This document shows positions 17,792 to 26,776 of a stretch of DNA of 64,000 nt, in pieces (positions within the stretch are counted from its first letter, which is position 1; each line of letters starts with the position of its first letter). The notes beneath the pieces are model-generated. The model saw nothing but the letters and a program-made list of their open reading frames with translations, did no database searches and was not told the origin of the DNA. Position numbers and translations under genes: made by a program. The stretch is from CAIYZT01 sp947461435. Lineage in GTDB: Bacteria; Pseudomonadota; Alphaproteobacteria; Rhodobacterales; Rhodobacteraceae. The DNA lies in contig OZ260083.1 of NCBI GenBank assembly GCA_965284435.1, positions 3,224,001-3,288,000 of the forward strand, in the 5' to 3' direction.

Positions 17792-18454
17792 TCAGCGGGC
17801 CGCAACACCTGTTCCAATCGGGCAGGTCACACCCGTTCCGCCAATGCCGCAATATCCATCCGGGTTCTTGGCCAGATACTGCTGATGGTAATCCTCGGCA
17901 TAGAAGAACTCGGGCATGGGCAAGATCTCTGTCGTTATTGTCGTGCGGCCGGCGCGATTTAGCGCATCTTGATACAGTGCCTTGCTGGCAACCGCGGCAC
18001 GATGCTGCGCCTCGGTGGCCCAATAGATCCCGGACCGATAGGTTGATCCCATGTCATTGCCTTGCCGCATGCCTTGGGTCGGGTCGTGCCCTTCCCAGAA
18101 CAATTTCAGCAACTCATCATATGAAATCACGGCCGGATCGAAGACCAGACGCACAACCTCGTTGTGGCCGGTCAATTGGGTGCAAGTCTCTTTATAGGTC
18201 GGGTTCGGCGTGTAGCCGCCCGCATAGCCCACCATGGTCAACCAGACCCGGCTGGTCTGCCAGAACTTGCGCTCCACGCCCCAAAAGCAGCCCATGCCGA
18301 ACATGGCCACGTCAAAGCCGTCCGGAACAGGCGATTTCAGCGGAATGTCCGTCAGGAAATGCCGCTCTGCGGTGGGCAGTGCCGTCGGACGGCCGGGCAA
18401 GGCTTCTTTTGGGTCGACCATCTGCAGCTTTTTGGCGTTCGTGAAGAACATCAT
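17792..18454 (-). CDS. msrA: Peptide-methionine (S)-S-oxide reductase MsrA
   Basis: Repairs oxidised methionine. The 220-residue protein contains the catalytic motif MGCFWGVERKFWQ near residue 57, the family segments YAGGYTPNPTYKETCTQLTGHNEVV and FWEGHDPTQGMRQGNDMGSTYRSGIY in pieces, and a C-terminal GYCGIGGTGVTCP with a further Cys. AGGAG lies just before two adjacent ATGs (18454, 18451); the first is used here. It is transcribed divergently from the methyltransferase at 18606. Confidence 0.94.
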   Translation of the reverse strand: MMFFTNAKKLQMVDPKEALPGRPTALPTAERHFLTDIPLKSPVPDGFDVAMFGMGCFWGVERKFWQTSRVWLTMVGYAGGYTPNPTYKETCTQLTGHNEVVRLVFDPAVISYDELLKLFWEGHDPTQGMRQGNDMGSTYRSGIYWATEAQHRAAVASKALYQDALNRAGRTTITTEILPMPEFFYAEDYHQQYLAKNPDGYCGIGGTGVTCPIGTGVAAR

Positions 18455-18605
18455 GCCTCTCCTTTTGTTCATCGCCCGAATATAGGGCGAGTCGCGCCTT
18501 GTGGCCAGTCGGCCGCGCGCAAAGGTGATGGCTTGAAATCTTTGGCCGTCTGCCTTGCCCCCTTCGCCCTTGACGGACTGGTTTGCCGCGCCCATCAAGG
18601 TGCGC

Positions 18606-19289
18606 ATGAAACCCCCTGCACATGGCTTTCACGACGCGGCTGCCGTCGTCAACTATGCAGACGGCCCGCGCCGTCAGGTTCCGGGTTATGACAGTCTTTT
18701 GCTGATGGCAGACGTGTTGTTGAGCGAACGGGTGCAATCGGGCGGACATATCCTGATTGTGGGGGCCGGGGGCGGCCAAGAAATGACGCTTTTCGCGCAA
18801 AACCACCCAAGCTGGCACCTTACAGGCGTTGATCCCAGCGCCGCGATGCTGGATCTGGCGCGGCAAGCGATGGGCCCTTCGGTTCAGCGCGCCACGCTGG
18901 TGCAGGGATACATCGACGATGCCCCTGCCGGCCCCTTTGATGGCGCGACCTGCCTGCTCACCTTGCATTTCGTGGCCCTGCCCGACCGGCTGCCCACACT
19001 TCAGGCCATTCGCGACAGGATGGTGCTCGGCGCGCCCTTTGTCTGCGCCCATTTCTCGGTTCCGGGCGATGCCGCTGAACGCCAGCTTTGGTTTGCCCGC
19101 TATGCCGCGTTTTCGGAACGATCTGGCATGGACGGAGAGCGGGCACGCGCCGGCGCTGCCAAGGTTGCCGCAGAATTGCCGGTTCTGACGCCCGAAGAAG
19201 ACGAAGCCTTGTTGGTGCAAGCCGGCTTTGACCAAGTCCGTCCCTTTTACATCGGCTTCACCTTTCGAGGCTGGATCGCACGGGCCTGA
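18606..19289 (+). CDS. Class I SAM-dependent methyltransferase
   Basis: A 227-residue methyltransferase of unknown substrate. Motif I is HILIVGAGGGQEM near residue 55, followed by the acidic VDPSAAMLDLAR (motif II) and CLLTLHFVALPDRL (motif IV region). I prefer ATG 18606 (MKPPAHGFHDAAAVV); an in-frame upstream extension to 18555 shows no likeness. Divergent from msrA. Confidence 0.8.
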   Translation: MKPPAHGFHDAAAVVNYADGPRRQVPGYDSLLLMADVLLSERVQSGGHILIVGAGGGQEMTLFAQNHPSWHLTGVDPSAAMLDLARQAMGPSVQRATLVQGYIDDAPAGPFDGATCLLTLHFVALPDRLPTLQAIRDRMVLGAPFVCAHFSVPGDAAERQLWFARYAAFSERSGMDGERARAGAAKVAAELPVLTPEEDEALLVQAGFDQVRPFYIGFTFRGWIARA

Positions 19290-19439
19290 TCACTCCGCCG
19301 CAGCCCGCGCCTGAGACGCGCCATGCAGCCCGGCAAACCCGCAGACCGCGTGCCAATCCTTTTTCCGAGTCGGGCGCTTCGGCGAAAGCCGTGCGGACGG
19401 GACGACTTTGCGGAATGTCGGTCAGGCCCACCGTACCAT

Positions 19440-19730
19440 TCACACCGCCCAAAGGCGAACCGGGGACTTTAGGGCCCGCCGTATCACACCCTTGGCTTCC
19501 AGATCCAACTGGACCGATTTCACCCACCAGCCCGCGGTTTGGCCGCCCGGGAAAAGATCTTGGGGCAGGCGGGGTTTGACGGCCTCGATCACCTCAGCCA
19601 CGGTCACTCCCGGTGCTTCTTGCGGCAAGATGGCCAGCATCGCGGCCTTTACAGACAGATACTTGGCCGCATCCACCTGATATGTTTTTCCCGGCTGACC
19701 CACATTCTGCACGGTGATCTTGTTTGACAT
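19440..19730 (-). CDS. DUF6958 family small protein
   Basis: A 96-residue protein beginning MSNKITVQNVGQPGKTYQVD, with VKAAMLAILP, PGVTVAEVIEAVKPRLP and a basic end (GVIRRAL). It resembles the uncharacterised DUF6958 family; the central helices look like a winged-helix or DNA-binding-type fold, which is inference only. ATG 19730 is chosen for family likeness although the ribosome site is weak. Convergent with the methyltransferase before it. Confidence 0.65.
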   Translation of the reverse strand: MSNKITVQNVGQPGKTYQVDAAKYLSVKAAMLAILPQEAPGVTVAEVIEAVKPRLPQDLFPGGQTAGWWVKSVQLDLEAKGVIRRALKSPVRLWAV

Positions 19731-19872
19731 GTCAAGGTATACCCCTGCTGGACCGCCCAAAGGTGCGCGCAAATGCACCCCTTGGCAAAGATTAAATTGG
19801 CACGCATTTTTACAATCAAGATTTTGATTTCAAGCGATTTTTGTAATTTCTTTGCTTCCGATCGCCGTACCT

Positions 19873-22062
19873 TCAGTAAAAACTTTGCGGGTCGATGTCG
19901 ACCGTCAGGCGCAGATTGTTGGGTAATTTCAGCTGCGCGATCCAGTCAGCCACGGCCGCCTGGATAGGGGCGGCTTTTGCCGCCTTGATCAGCAGCCGGA
20001 CCCGGTGACGCCCGCGCACCCGCGCGACGGGGGCCGGGGCCGGCCCAAAGACCTGCGCCCCGATCGCCCGCAGCGGCCCATCCCGCCGCGCAAGTTCTGC
20101 GCCGAAATCAAAGACCGTCGCCACGTCCGGGCTTGACAGGATCACCCCGACAAACCGGCCATAAGGCGGCACACCCGCCGCTTTTCGTTCTGCCGCCTCT
20201 GCCCGCCAGAAGGCCTCTTCGTCGCCCCCCAGAATGGCGCGGATGACCGGATGTTCGGGCTGGTGGGTCTGCAAAAATGCCTCTCCGGGGCGGTCTGCAC
20301 GCCCCGCGCGCCCGGCCACTTGCCGCATCAATTGAAACGTTCGTTCTGCCGCGCGCAGGTCTGACCCTTGCAACCCCAGATCGGCGTCAATGACGCCCAC
20401 AAGCGTGAGCCGGGGGAAGTTGTGCCCCTTTGCCACGATTTGTGTGCCAATGATGATATCCGCGCCCCCCTCCGCGATGTTCACCACCGCCTCTTTCAGG
20501 GCACGGGCGGATCCGAACAAATCCGAACTCAACACGGCCAGCCTCGTCCCTGCAAACCGGGCGGTCACTTCCTCTGCCAGCCGCTCCACCCCCGGCCCCA
20601 CGGCGGCCATCTTGCCCGAAACTTTGCAGACAGGGCATTCCTCTGGCACCGGCTTTGTCGCACCGCATTGATGGCAGACCAGCCGCTTGAGGAACCTGTG
20701 CTCGACCATCCGGGCGTCACAATCATCGCAGCCAACCTGATTTCCACAGGCCCGGCACAGGGTGATCGGCGCATATCCGCGCCGGTTCAAGAACAAAAGG
20801 CTCTGCTCACCGCGGTCAATTCGGGCCTGAACCTCTGCCACCAACTTGGCCGAGATCCACCGATCGTTCGGCAAATCCTCGCCCCGCATGTCGATGGGCT
20901 GCATGCCCGGCATCTCGGCGGGGCCATAACGCGCGGTCAAATCCAGACGGGCGTATTTGCCGGTTTCGACATTGGCCCACGTTTCCAGACAGGGCGTTGC
21001 AGACGACAGCACGATGGGGCAACCCACGATGTTGGCGCGCAAAACAGCCATATCGCGCGCATTGTACAAAACACCCTCTTCCTGCTTGTAACTCGTGTCA
21101 TGCTCTTCATCGACAACGATCAACCCCAGCTCGCGGAAGGGCAAGAACAAGGCTGACCTTGCGCCGACGACCATCTGCGCCTCGCCCTTGGCGACCATTT
21201 TCCACAGCCGCCGCCGTTCAACCAAGGTCACGCCAGAATGCCATTCGGCGGGCCGAACCCCAAACCGGGCCTCGACCCGCTGCAGAAAATCTGCTGTCAG
21301 CGCGATTTCGGGCAACAATACCAAGGCCTGCCGCCCGGCCCGCAAACATTCGGCGACCGCTTCAAGATAGACCTCCGTCTTTCCCGACCCTGTCACGCCT
21401 TTCAGAAGCGTCGCCGAAAATCCGGCCTGCGCCACGGCCGCAACCAAGGCATCACCGGCCGCGATTTGATCGCCCATCAGCGTTGCCCCACCCTTTGGGT
21501 CCATCTTTGGATAGGGCAGATCGCGCGGGGCCTCCTCTTCGGCTAAGACCCCCATCTTGACCAACCCCTTGATCACCGAAGGGCCACAGCCCGCTTCTTC
21601 GGCCAACTCGCCAATCGTCACCTGTGCCCCGCCAAAGCGGCGCAATGCCTCAATCACGCGGAATCTGGCGTCGGTCAGCTGGTTTGGAACGGGCCCTGCC
21701 AGTCGCAAAACTTTTCGCGCACTTGGCGGGTCCTGCAGACCCGGCGCACGGGTGGCAAGGCGCAGCATCGCCTCGAACGGGGTCAGGGTATATTCCGCCG
21801 CGCGGACCAGAAAAGACCGCATCTCGGCCCGCATCGGGGGAACATCAAGGACCTTTGCAATGGGCCGTATCTTGGCCGGATCGAACGTGCCTTCGCCCTT
21901 GCCCCAGACCACACCCAAAACGCGGCGCGGGCCCAAAGGCACTTCGACAAAATCGCCATCGCCGCAGCCGCCTTCGGGGGCCTTATAGTCCAAAAAGCGG
22001 CCCAGCGGTTCTGTGGTCAGAACCGCGACCAACTCTGACGGCTCATAAACGCGATCTGCCAA
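19873..22062 (-). CDS. priA: Primosomal replication restart helicase PriA
   Basis: Restarts stalled replication forks. The 729-residue protein has an N-terminal DNA-binding domain, Walker A GVTGSGKTEV near residue 220, DEEHDTSYKQEE as the DEAH-type box, GYAPITLCRACGN with the zinc-binding Cys cluster (CRACGNQVGCDDCDARM, then CHQCGA and CPVC) and helicase motif VAGRAGRADRPG. The start is TTG 22062, with AAGGG seven bases upstream; no ATG gives the expected N-terminus. Divergent from the transaldolase gene. Confidence 0.95.
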   Translation of the reverse strand: MADRVYEPSELVAVLTTEPLGRFLDYKAPEGGCGDGDFVEVPLGPRRVLGVVWGKGEGTFDPAKIRPIAKVLDVPPMRAEMRSFLVRAAEYTLTPFEAMLRLATRAPGLQDPPSARKVLRLAGPVPNQLTDARFRVIEALRRFGGAQVTIGELAEEAGCGPSVIKGLVKMGVLAEEEAPRDLPYPKMDPKGGATLMGDQIAAGDALVAAVAQAGFSATLLKGVTGSGKTEVYLEAVAECLRAGRQALVLLPEIALTADFLQRVEARFGVRPAEWHSGVTLVERRRLWKMVAKGEAQMVVGARSALFLPFRELGLIVVDEEHDTSYKQEEGVLYNARDMAVLRANIVGCPIVLSSATPCLETWANVETGKYARLDLTARYGPAEMPGMQPIDMRGEDLPNDRWISAKLVAEVQARIDRGEQSLLFLNRRGYAPITLCRACGNQVGCDDCDARMVEHRFLKRLVCHQCGATKPVPEECPVCKVSGKMAAVGPGVERLAEEVTARFAGTRLAVLSSDLFGSARALKEAVVNIAEGGADIIIGTQIVAKGHNFPRLTLVGVIDADLGLQGSDLRAAERTFQLMRQVAGRAGRADRPGEAFLQTHQPEHPVIRAILGGDEEAFWRAEAAERKAAGVPPYGRFVGVILSSPDVATVFDFGAELARRDGPLRAIGAQVFGPAPAPVARVRGRHRVRLLIKAAKAAPIQAAVADWIAQLKLPNNLRLTVDIDPQSFY

Positions 22063-22161
22063 GCTCTACCCTTCACGAGTCTTTCGCTGCCCAAGGTTTT
22101 GGGGTAAACCCCCCCCAACCACATCGCAACCCATCATTGCAAAACTTGTAAGGACTGACCC

Positions 22162-22815
22162 ATGAAATTCTTCGTCGATACCGCAGATGTCGATGCCATT
22201 CGCGAACTGAACGACCTTGGCATGGTGGACGGTGTTACCACCAACCCATCGTTGATCTTGAAATCGGGCCGCGACATTTTGGAAGTCACAAAAGAGATCT
22301 GCAGCTTCATCGATGGGCCGGTGTCGGCTGAAGTTGTCGCCTTGAACGCCGACGACATGATTGCGGAAGGCCGCAAACTGGCGGCAATCGCCCCCAATAT
22401 CGCTGTCAAAGTCCCCTTGACCTGGGACGGTCTGAAAGCCTGCAAGGTTCTGTCGGGCGAAGGCAAGATGGTAAACGTGACCCTGTGTTTCAGCGCCAAT
22501 CAGGCGCTGGTTGCCGCAAAGGCGGGTGCCACGTTTATTTCCCCCTTCATCGGGCGTCTGGACGACATCAATCTGGATGGTTTGGAACTGATCAGCGACA
22601 TTCGCCAGATCTATGACAACTATGGCTATGAAACGCAGATCTTGGCGGCGTCCATCCGCACGGCCAACCACGTGGCACAATGCGCGCTGATCGGTGCGGA
22701 TGTGATGACCGCACCGCCCTCCGTGATCAAGGCCCTTGCCACCCATGTTCTGACCGACAAGGGCATAGACCAATTCATGAAAGATTGGGCCAAGACCGGG
22801 CAGAAAATTCTGTAA
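22162..22815 (+). CDS. Fructose-6-phosphate aldolase / transaldolase family protein
   Basis: A 217-residue short transaldolase-family enzyme (type MipB/TalC). It opens MKFFVDTADVDAIRELND, contains GVTTNPSLILKSG near residue 25 and the Schiff-base Lys in NIAVKVPLTWDG near residue 85. Length and motifs fit both TalC transaldolases and F6P aldolases; the Gln/Phe residue that separates them is not settled here. A terminator follows, so it is probably monocistronic. Confidence 0.9.
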   Translation: MKFFVDTADVDAIRELNDLGMVDGVTTNPSLILKSGRDILEVTKEICSFIDGPVSAEVVALNADDMIAEGRKLAAIAPNIAVKVPLTWDGLKACKVLSGEGKMVNVTLCFSANQALVAAKAGATFISPFIGRLDDINLDGLELISDIRQIYDNYGYETQILAASIRTANHVAQCALIGADVMTAPPSVIKALATHVLTDKGIDQFMKDWAKTGQKIL

Positions 22816-22850
22816 TCTCGTCAAAGACCTGACTTCGTATCTTCCTGTTG

Positions 22851-22876
22851 CGCCCGGGCTGTCGCTCGGGCGTTTT
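22851..22876 (+). terminator. Intrinsic terminator after the transaldolase gene
   Basis: CGCCCG (22851-22856) pairs with CGGGCG (22867-22872), with an inner GC pair, followed by TTTT (22873-22876). Confidence 0.7.
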
Positions 22877-23027
22877 GCATCGCCGGGCGCCGGACAGACC
22901 ATCCCTCGGCCAAGTTCCCCGGTTTGGCATGCAGAAAACGGTCAATGTTGAAAAAAGATAAGGAAATTGGCGAATACTCCTGCTAAACTCTTCCAAATAC
23001 CGCAAAAGCAAAAGAACCGAGAGCAGC

Positions 23028-23720
23028 ATGATTGATCCCGACACGCGTGATCTTCTGATCGCCACGCCAGAAGCCATCCTTGAAGACCGGGATTTGATGA
23101 ATGCCTTGATCGGCGCGAACGAGCGTCAGATGGGGTCGAACATCGTGGATCTGCGCGGCATCGCGATGGAGCGCCTTGAGGGCCGCTTGGACCGGTTGGA
23201 AGACACCCACCGCACCGTCATTGCGGCGGCCTATGAAAATCTTGCCGGCACCAATCAGGTTCACCGCGCAATCATGCAGATGCTGGATCCACTGACCTTC
23301 GAAGACTTTCTGAAAACGGTCGCCTCAGAAGTGGCCGCGACGTTGCGGGTGGATTGCGTTCGTCTTGTTCTGGAATCGGTGCAGGACGACCATGATCCGG
23401 CCCTGCGCCGTCTGGGCGAGGTTCTGTATGTCGGCGAGCCGGGATTTGTCTCTGCCTATATCTCGGGCGGGCGCAACGTGCCCCTGCGCCCGGTTGTTCT
23501 GCGGCAGGTCTTGCCCCAGTCGGATGTGCTCTATGGCGATAAGGCCGGATATGTCCGCTCCGAAGCCTTGCTGAAGCTGGACTTTGGCACGGGCCGTTTG
23601 CCCGGCATGTTGGTCCTTGGTGCGGAAGACCCCCATCAATTCAAATCCACCCATGGCACGGATCTTCTGGCATTTTTCGCAGGCGTGTTTGAACGGACGA
23701 TGCGCCGCTGGTTGTCATGA
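23028..23720 (+). CDS. DUF484 family protein
   Basis: A 230-residue protein of the DUF484 family, a GAF-like fold of unknown ligand. It has the N-terminal DLLIATPEAILEDRDLM, the helix-rich segment RGIAMERLEGRLDRLEDTHR and the GAF-like half ending HGTDLLAFFAGVFERTMRRWL. Its stop overlaps the xerC start (ATGA). DUF484 next to xerC is a common arrangement in proteobacteria and suggests a link to chromosome dimer resolution or cell cycle. Confidence 0.88.
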   Translation: MIDPDTRDLLIATPEAILEDRDLMNALIGANERQMGSNIVDLRGIAMERLEGRLDRLEDTHRTVIAAAYENLAGTNQVHRAIMQMLDPLTFEDFLKTVASEVAATLRVDCVRLVLESVQDDHDPALRRLGEVLYVGEPGFVSAYISGGRNVPLRPVVLRQVLPQSDVLYGDKAGYVRSEALLKLDFGTGRLPGMLVLGAEDPHQFKSTHGTDLLAFFAGVFERTMRRWLS

Positions 23721-24646
23721 CCGATGTCTTTGCCCTGTCGCCTGATCTGCGCGACCGGCTTTCCCGGTTTTTGGACCACAAACGTGCCTTGGATGCGGCG
23801 TCGCATCACACGATCGATGCTTATGCGCGCGATATCGGGCGATTTTTGGGGTTTCTGGCGCAGCACCACGGCGGCACTTTTGGTATCGCCGGCCTGACAA
23901 ACCTTGGGCAATCCGACATGCGGGCATGGATGGCCCATGAACGGGATCGCGGGTTGTCCTCGCGCTCGCTCGCCCGCGCCCTGTCGGCCGTCAAATCCTT
24001 TTTGAATTGGTTGACCGATCGGGACGGCGGCGAAGCCGTGGCGGTGCTTGCCACCCGCGGCCCAAAGTTCCGGCGCAAATTGCCCCGCCCCTTGACCGAA
24101 CAGGCCGCGCGCGCCGTTCTGACTGGCATTGGTGACCACCAAAGCGAAGACTGGATTGCCGCCCGAGATACCGCTGTTGTGACCCTGCTGTACGGCCTTG
24201 GCCTGCGGATATCAGAAGCGCTTTCCTTGAAAGGGGCTGATTTTCCGATGCCGCAGGTGCTGCGGATCGTCGGAAAAGGGCGCAAAGAGCGGCTTGTTCC
24301 GGTTCTGCCGGCCGCCGCCGATGCCGTTGCAGACTATCTGCGGCTTTGCCCTTACGACATCACGCCAGCCGGCCCCTTGTTCCGCGGGGCACGCGGGGGC
24401 GATCTCAATCCGCGGGCGATTCAATCCGCGATGGAGAAGATCCGACATCAACTGGGCCTGCCCGCAACCGCAACGCCGCATGCGCTTCGTCATTCGTTTG
24501 CGACCCACCTTCTGTCAGCAGGCGGTGATCTGCGCGCCATTCAAGAGCTGCTTGGCCATGCCTCTTTGTCGACCACCCAAGCCTACACGGCTGTCGACGC
24601 GGTCCAGTTGATGAAGGTCTATGAGGCAGCGCACCCCCGCGCTTGA
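23717..24646 (+). CDS. xerC: Tyrosine recombinase XerC
   Basis: Site-specific recombinase that resolves chromosome dimers at dif with XerD. The 309-residue protein has an N-terminal SAM-like core-binding domain (HTIDAYARDIGRFLGFL) and a catalytic domain with Arg in GLGLRISEALSL, then HALRHSFATHLLSAG, LLGHASLSTTQAYTAV with the catalytic Tyr. Assigned XerC rather than XerD from the DUF484 neighbour and length. No dif site is seen in the window. Confidence 0.92.
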   Translation: MTDVFALSPDLRDRLSRFLDHKRALDAASHHTIDAYARDIGRFLGFLAQHHGGTFGIAGLTNLGQSDMRAWMAHERDRGLSSRSLARALSAVKSFLNWLTDRDGGEAVAVLATRGPKFRRKLPRPLTEQAARAVLTGIGDHQSEDWIAARDTAVVTLLYGLGLRISEALSLKGADFPMPQVLRIVGKGRKERLVPVLPAAADAVADYLRLCPYDITPAGPLFRGARGGDLNPRAIQSAMEKIRHQLGLPATATPHALRHSFATHLLSAGGDLRAIQELLGHASLSTTQAYTAVDAVQLMKVYEAAHPRA

Positions 24647-24697
24647 TTTTTCCCGGGCAATCTTGCGAAACGGTCGAAATTGCGGCATCACGGGCCC

Positions 24698-25402
24698 ATG
24701 CATATCCGATACAAAGCCCTCTCTGTTCATCTGCTCACCGCCACGGGCGCTGTGCTGTCCATGTTCGCGATGCTTGCCGCCGTCGAAGGGGATTGGCGCG
24801 TGATGTTTCTTTGGCTGGTGCTGGCCTTGATCGTCGATGGCGTCGATGGGCCCTTGGCGCGCCGCTATGACACGCCAAACAATTTCCCCATCTATGACGG
24901 CGTCTTGATGGATCTGATCGTCGACTATCTGACCTATGTCTTCATACCCGCCTATGCCTTGTTCAAATCCGGGCTGCTGGATGGTTGGACCGGGTGGTTC
25001 GCCATCATCGTGATCTGCTATGGTTCAGTGATCTACTTTGCCGATACCCGAATGAAAACGTTGGATAAAAGCTTTTCTGGGTTTCCGGCCTGCTGGAACA
25101 TGGTTGTCTTGGTTCTTTTCGCCCTTGCCCCGTCGCAAGGCACCATCTTGTTTGTGGTCGTCGGGTTGACGGTGGGGATGTTCTTGCGGTTAAAGTTTGT
25201 GCATCCCACGCGCACCAAACGGTGGAACTGGGTCACGCTTCCGGTCAGCATCCTGTGGATCTTCTGCGCAGGATGGGCCGCTTGGGTGAATTTTGCCGAA
25301 GGATCAATCGCCCATTGGGGATTGGTCATCTCGTCCATCTATCTGTGCACGGCCGGAATCGCGCAGCAGATCATCCCGGAACGCAAAACCACCATCGTCT
25401 GA
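24698..25402 (+). CDS. pcs: Phosphatidylcholine synthase
   Basis: Condenses choline with CDP-diacylglycerol to make phosphatidylcholine in the inner membrane. The 234-residue protein has about eight TM segments and the CDP-alcohol phosphotransferase motif D-G-V-D-G-P-L-A-R, then G-V-L-M-D-L-I-V-D, near residues 48-77. The FxxDTRMKTLDxSFxGFPACWN segment is typical of Pcs. I chose ATG 24698 (MHIRYKALSVH); an alternative start lies six codons upstream. Convergent with the EamA gene, with only one base between stops. Confidence 0.93.
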   Translation: MHIRYKALSVHLLTATGAVLSMFAMLAAVEGDWRVMFLWLVLALIVDGVDGPLARRYDTPNNFPIYDGVLMDLIVDYLTYVFIPAYALFKSGLLDGWTGWFAIIVICYGSVIYFADTRMKTLDKSFSGFPACWNMVVLVLFALAPSQGTILFVVVGLTVGMFLRLKFVHPTRTKRWNWVTLPVSILWIFCAGWAAWVNFAEGSIAHWGLVISSIYLCTAGIAQQIIPERKTTIV

Positions 25403-25403
25403 T

Positions 25404-26243
25404 CTAGGCCAAGCGCGTCAACATCACCCCGCCCACGATGACAGCCGCCGCCACCGACTTGCCCCGCGTCATTCTCTCGCCAAAAGCCAGCCATCCGATC
25501 AGAACAGCAAACAGGATCGACGTTTCGCGCAGCGCTGCCACAACGGCAATCGGCGCGATGGTCATGGCCCAGACCGACACGCCGTAGGCCCCGTAAGACG
25601 CGGCCGAAGCGATCATGCCCACGCCCCAGGCCCGGCGCTCTCGGGGCAAAATGGAAAGGCCCTTCCACAACAGCATCCCTGTTGCGAACAACATCCCATC
25701 CGCAACAAAAACCCACGCGACATAGGCCACCGCATCCCCCGACAGGCGCGCACCTGTTCCGTCAATCAGTGTATAGGTCGCGGTGGCGCAGGCAGATCCA
25801 AGGGCATAGGGAATCAGCTTTCGGTTCTCGCCCTGCGCAAAAACCCCTTGCGCCATCAACAAGATGCCAAATCCCAAAACGGCAATGCCGGCATATTCCA
25901 CAGGGGTGATCACATCGCTAAGCACGAACCCCGAAACCAGCCCGACGACCAAAGGCGCTGATCCGCGCGCGATTGGGTAGACCCGGCTCAAGTCCCCGCG
26001 TTCATAGGCATAGGTCAGGAAGAATTTGTAAAAGAAATGCGCACACCCCGCCGCCAGAACCCATGGTGCCACCGCCCAATCCAACGGCGGGCGCAGCGCG
26101 ATGACGGCCAGCCCGATGGGCACCTCTCCAATCGACAAGATCACCATGGCCCCCAGCCGAGAGGCGCCCACCTTGATCAGCGAATTCCACAGAGCATGCA
26201 GAAAGGCCGACCCCAAGACGGCCATCATCACCCAAAAGCTCAC
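25404..26243 (-). CDS. EamA/DMT family transporter
   Basis: A 279-residue integral membrane protein with about ten TM segments and two EamA (drug/metabolite transporter) repeats: an N-terminal half with FLHALWNSLIKVG, YERGDLSRVYPIARGSAPLVV, and a C-terminal half with LRETSILFAVLIGWLAFGERM. Substrate unknown. The start is GTG 26243 with AGGAG close upstream; ATG 26228 is an alternative. Confidence 0.85.
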   Translation of the reverse strand: MSFWVMMAVLGSAFLHALWNSLIKVGASRLGAMVILSIGEVPIGLAVIALRPPLDWAVAPWVLAAGCAHFFYKFFLTYAYERGDLSRVYPIARGSAPLVVGLVSGFVLSDVITPVEYAGIAVLGFGILLMAQGVFAQGENRKLIPYALGSACATATYTLIDGTGARLSGDAVAYVAWVFVADGMLFATGMLLWKGLSILPRERRAWGVGMIASAASYGAYGVSVWAMTIAPIAVVAALRETSILFAVLIGWLAFGERMTRGKSVAAAVIVGGVMLTRLA

Positions 26244-26326
26244 GGCGCTCTCCTGAAAGGAAGTGTCATAAAACCGTTACAATTGCGCGCGGCGGAAGGC
26301 CATGAACTTTCTAAGAAAAAGGGCAC

Positions 26327-26776
26327 CTAGATCAGCAATCCCGCGGCCCCTTCGTGCCGCAGCAGCCAAACCTTCGTCTCGATCCCGCCCTTGGCCGAAT
26401 AACCACCCAAGGTTTTGGCCCCCAATACCCGATGACAGGGGATCAAGATCGGCAAGGGATTTGCGCCGCAGGCCTGTCCGATGGCTTGGGCGGGCGCACC
26501 GATGTCCTGCGCCAAATCGCCGTAGGTGCGGGTCTGACCGAACGGAATGGCCGACAGGGCGCGGCAGACCCGCAGGTGAAGGCCACTGCCCCAATCAAGC
26601 GGCAGGTCAAACAGCGTCAATCTGCCTTGGAAATAGGCCGTCAGTTGCCGGGCAGCCTCTGTCAAAAGGGCCGAGCCTTCGCCCTGCTCGGCCCCCCATG
26701 TTAGCTGCGTGACAATTCCCTTTTCCGCGCTCAACGTCAGCGGGCCAAGGGGACCGTTAATGACCGACCGTTCCAT
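26327..26776 (-). CDS. ogt: Methylated-DNA--protein-cysteine methyltransferase
   Basis: Removes alkyl groups from O6-alkylguanine onto its own Cys. The 149-residue protein has the HTH segment (IPFGQTRTYGDLAQDIGAPAQAIGQA in pieces) and active-site PCHRVLGA near residue 118, followed by GGYSAKGG. Its ATG overlaps the ileS stop (TGATG), so it is the second gene of the ileS transcript. Confidence 0.94.
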   Translation of the reverse strand: MERSVINGPLGPLTLSAEKGIVTQLTWGAEQGEGSALLTEAARQLTAYFQGRLTLFDLPLDWGSGLHLRVCRALSAIPFGQTRTYGDLAQDIGAPAQAIGQACGANPLPILIPCHRVLGAKTLGGYSAKGGIETKVWLLRHEGAAGLLI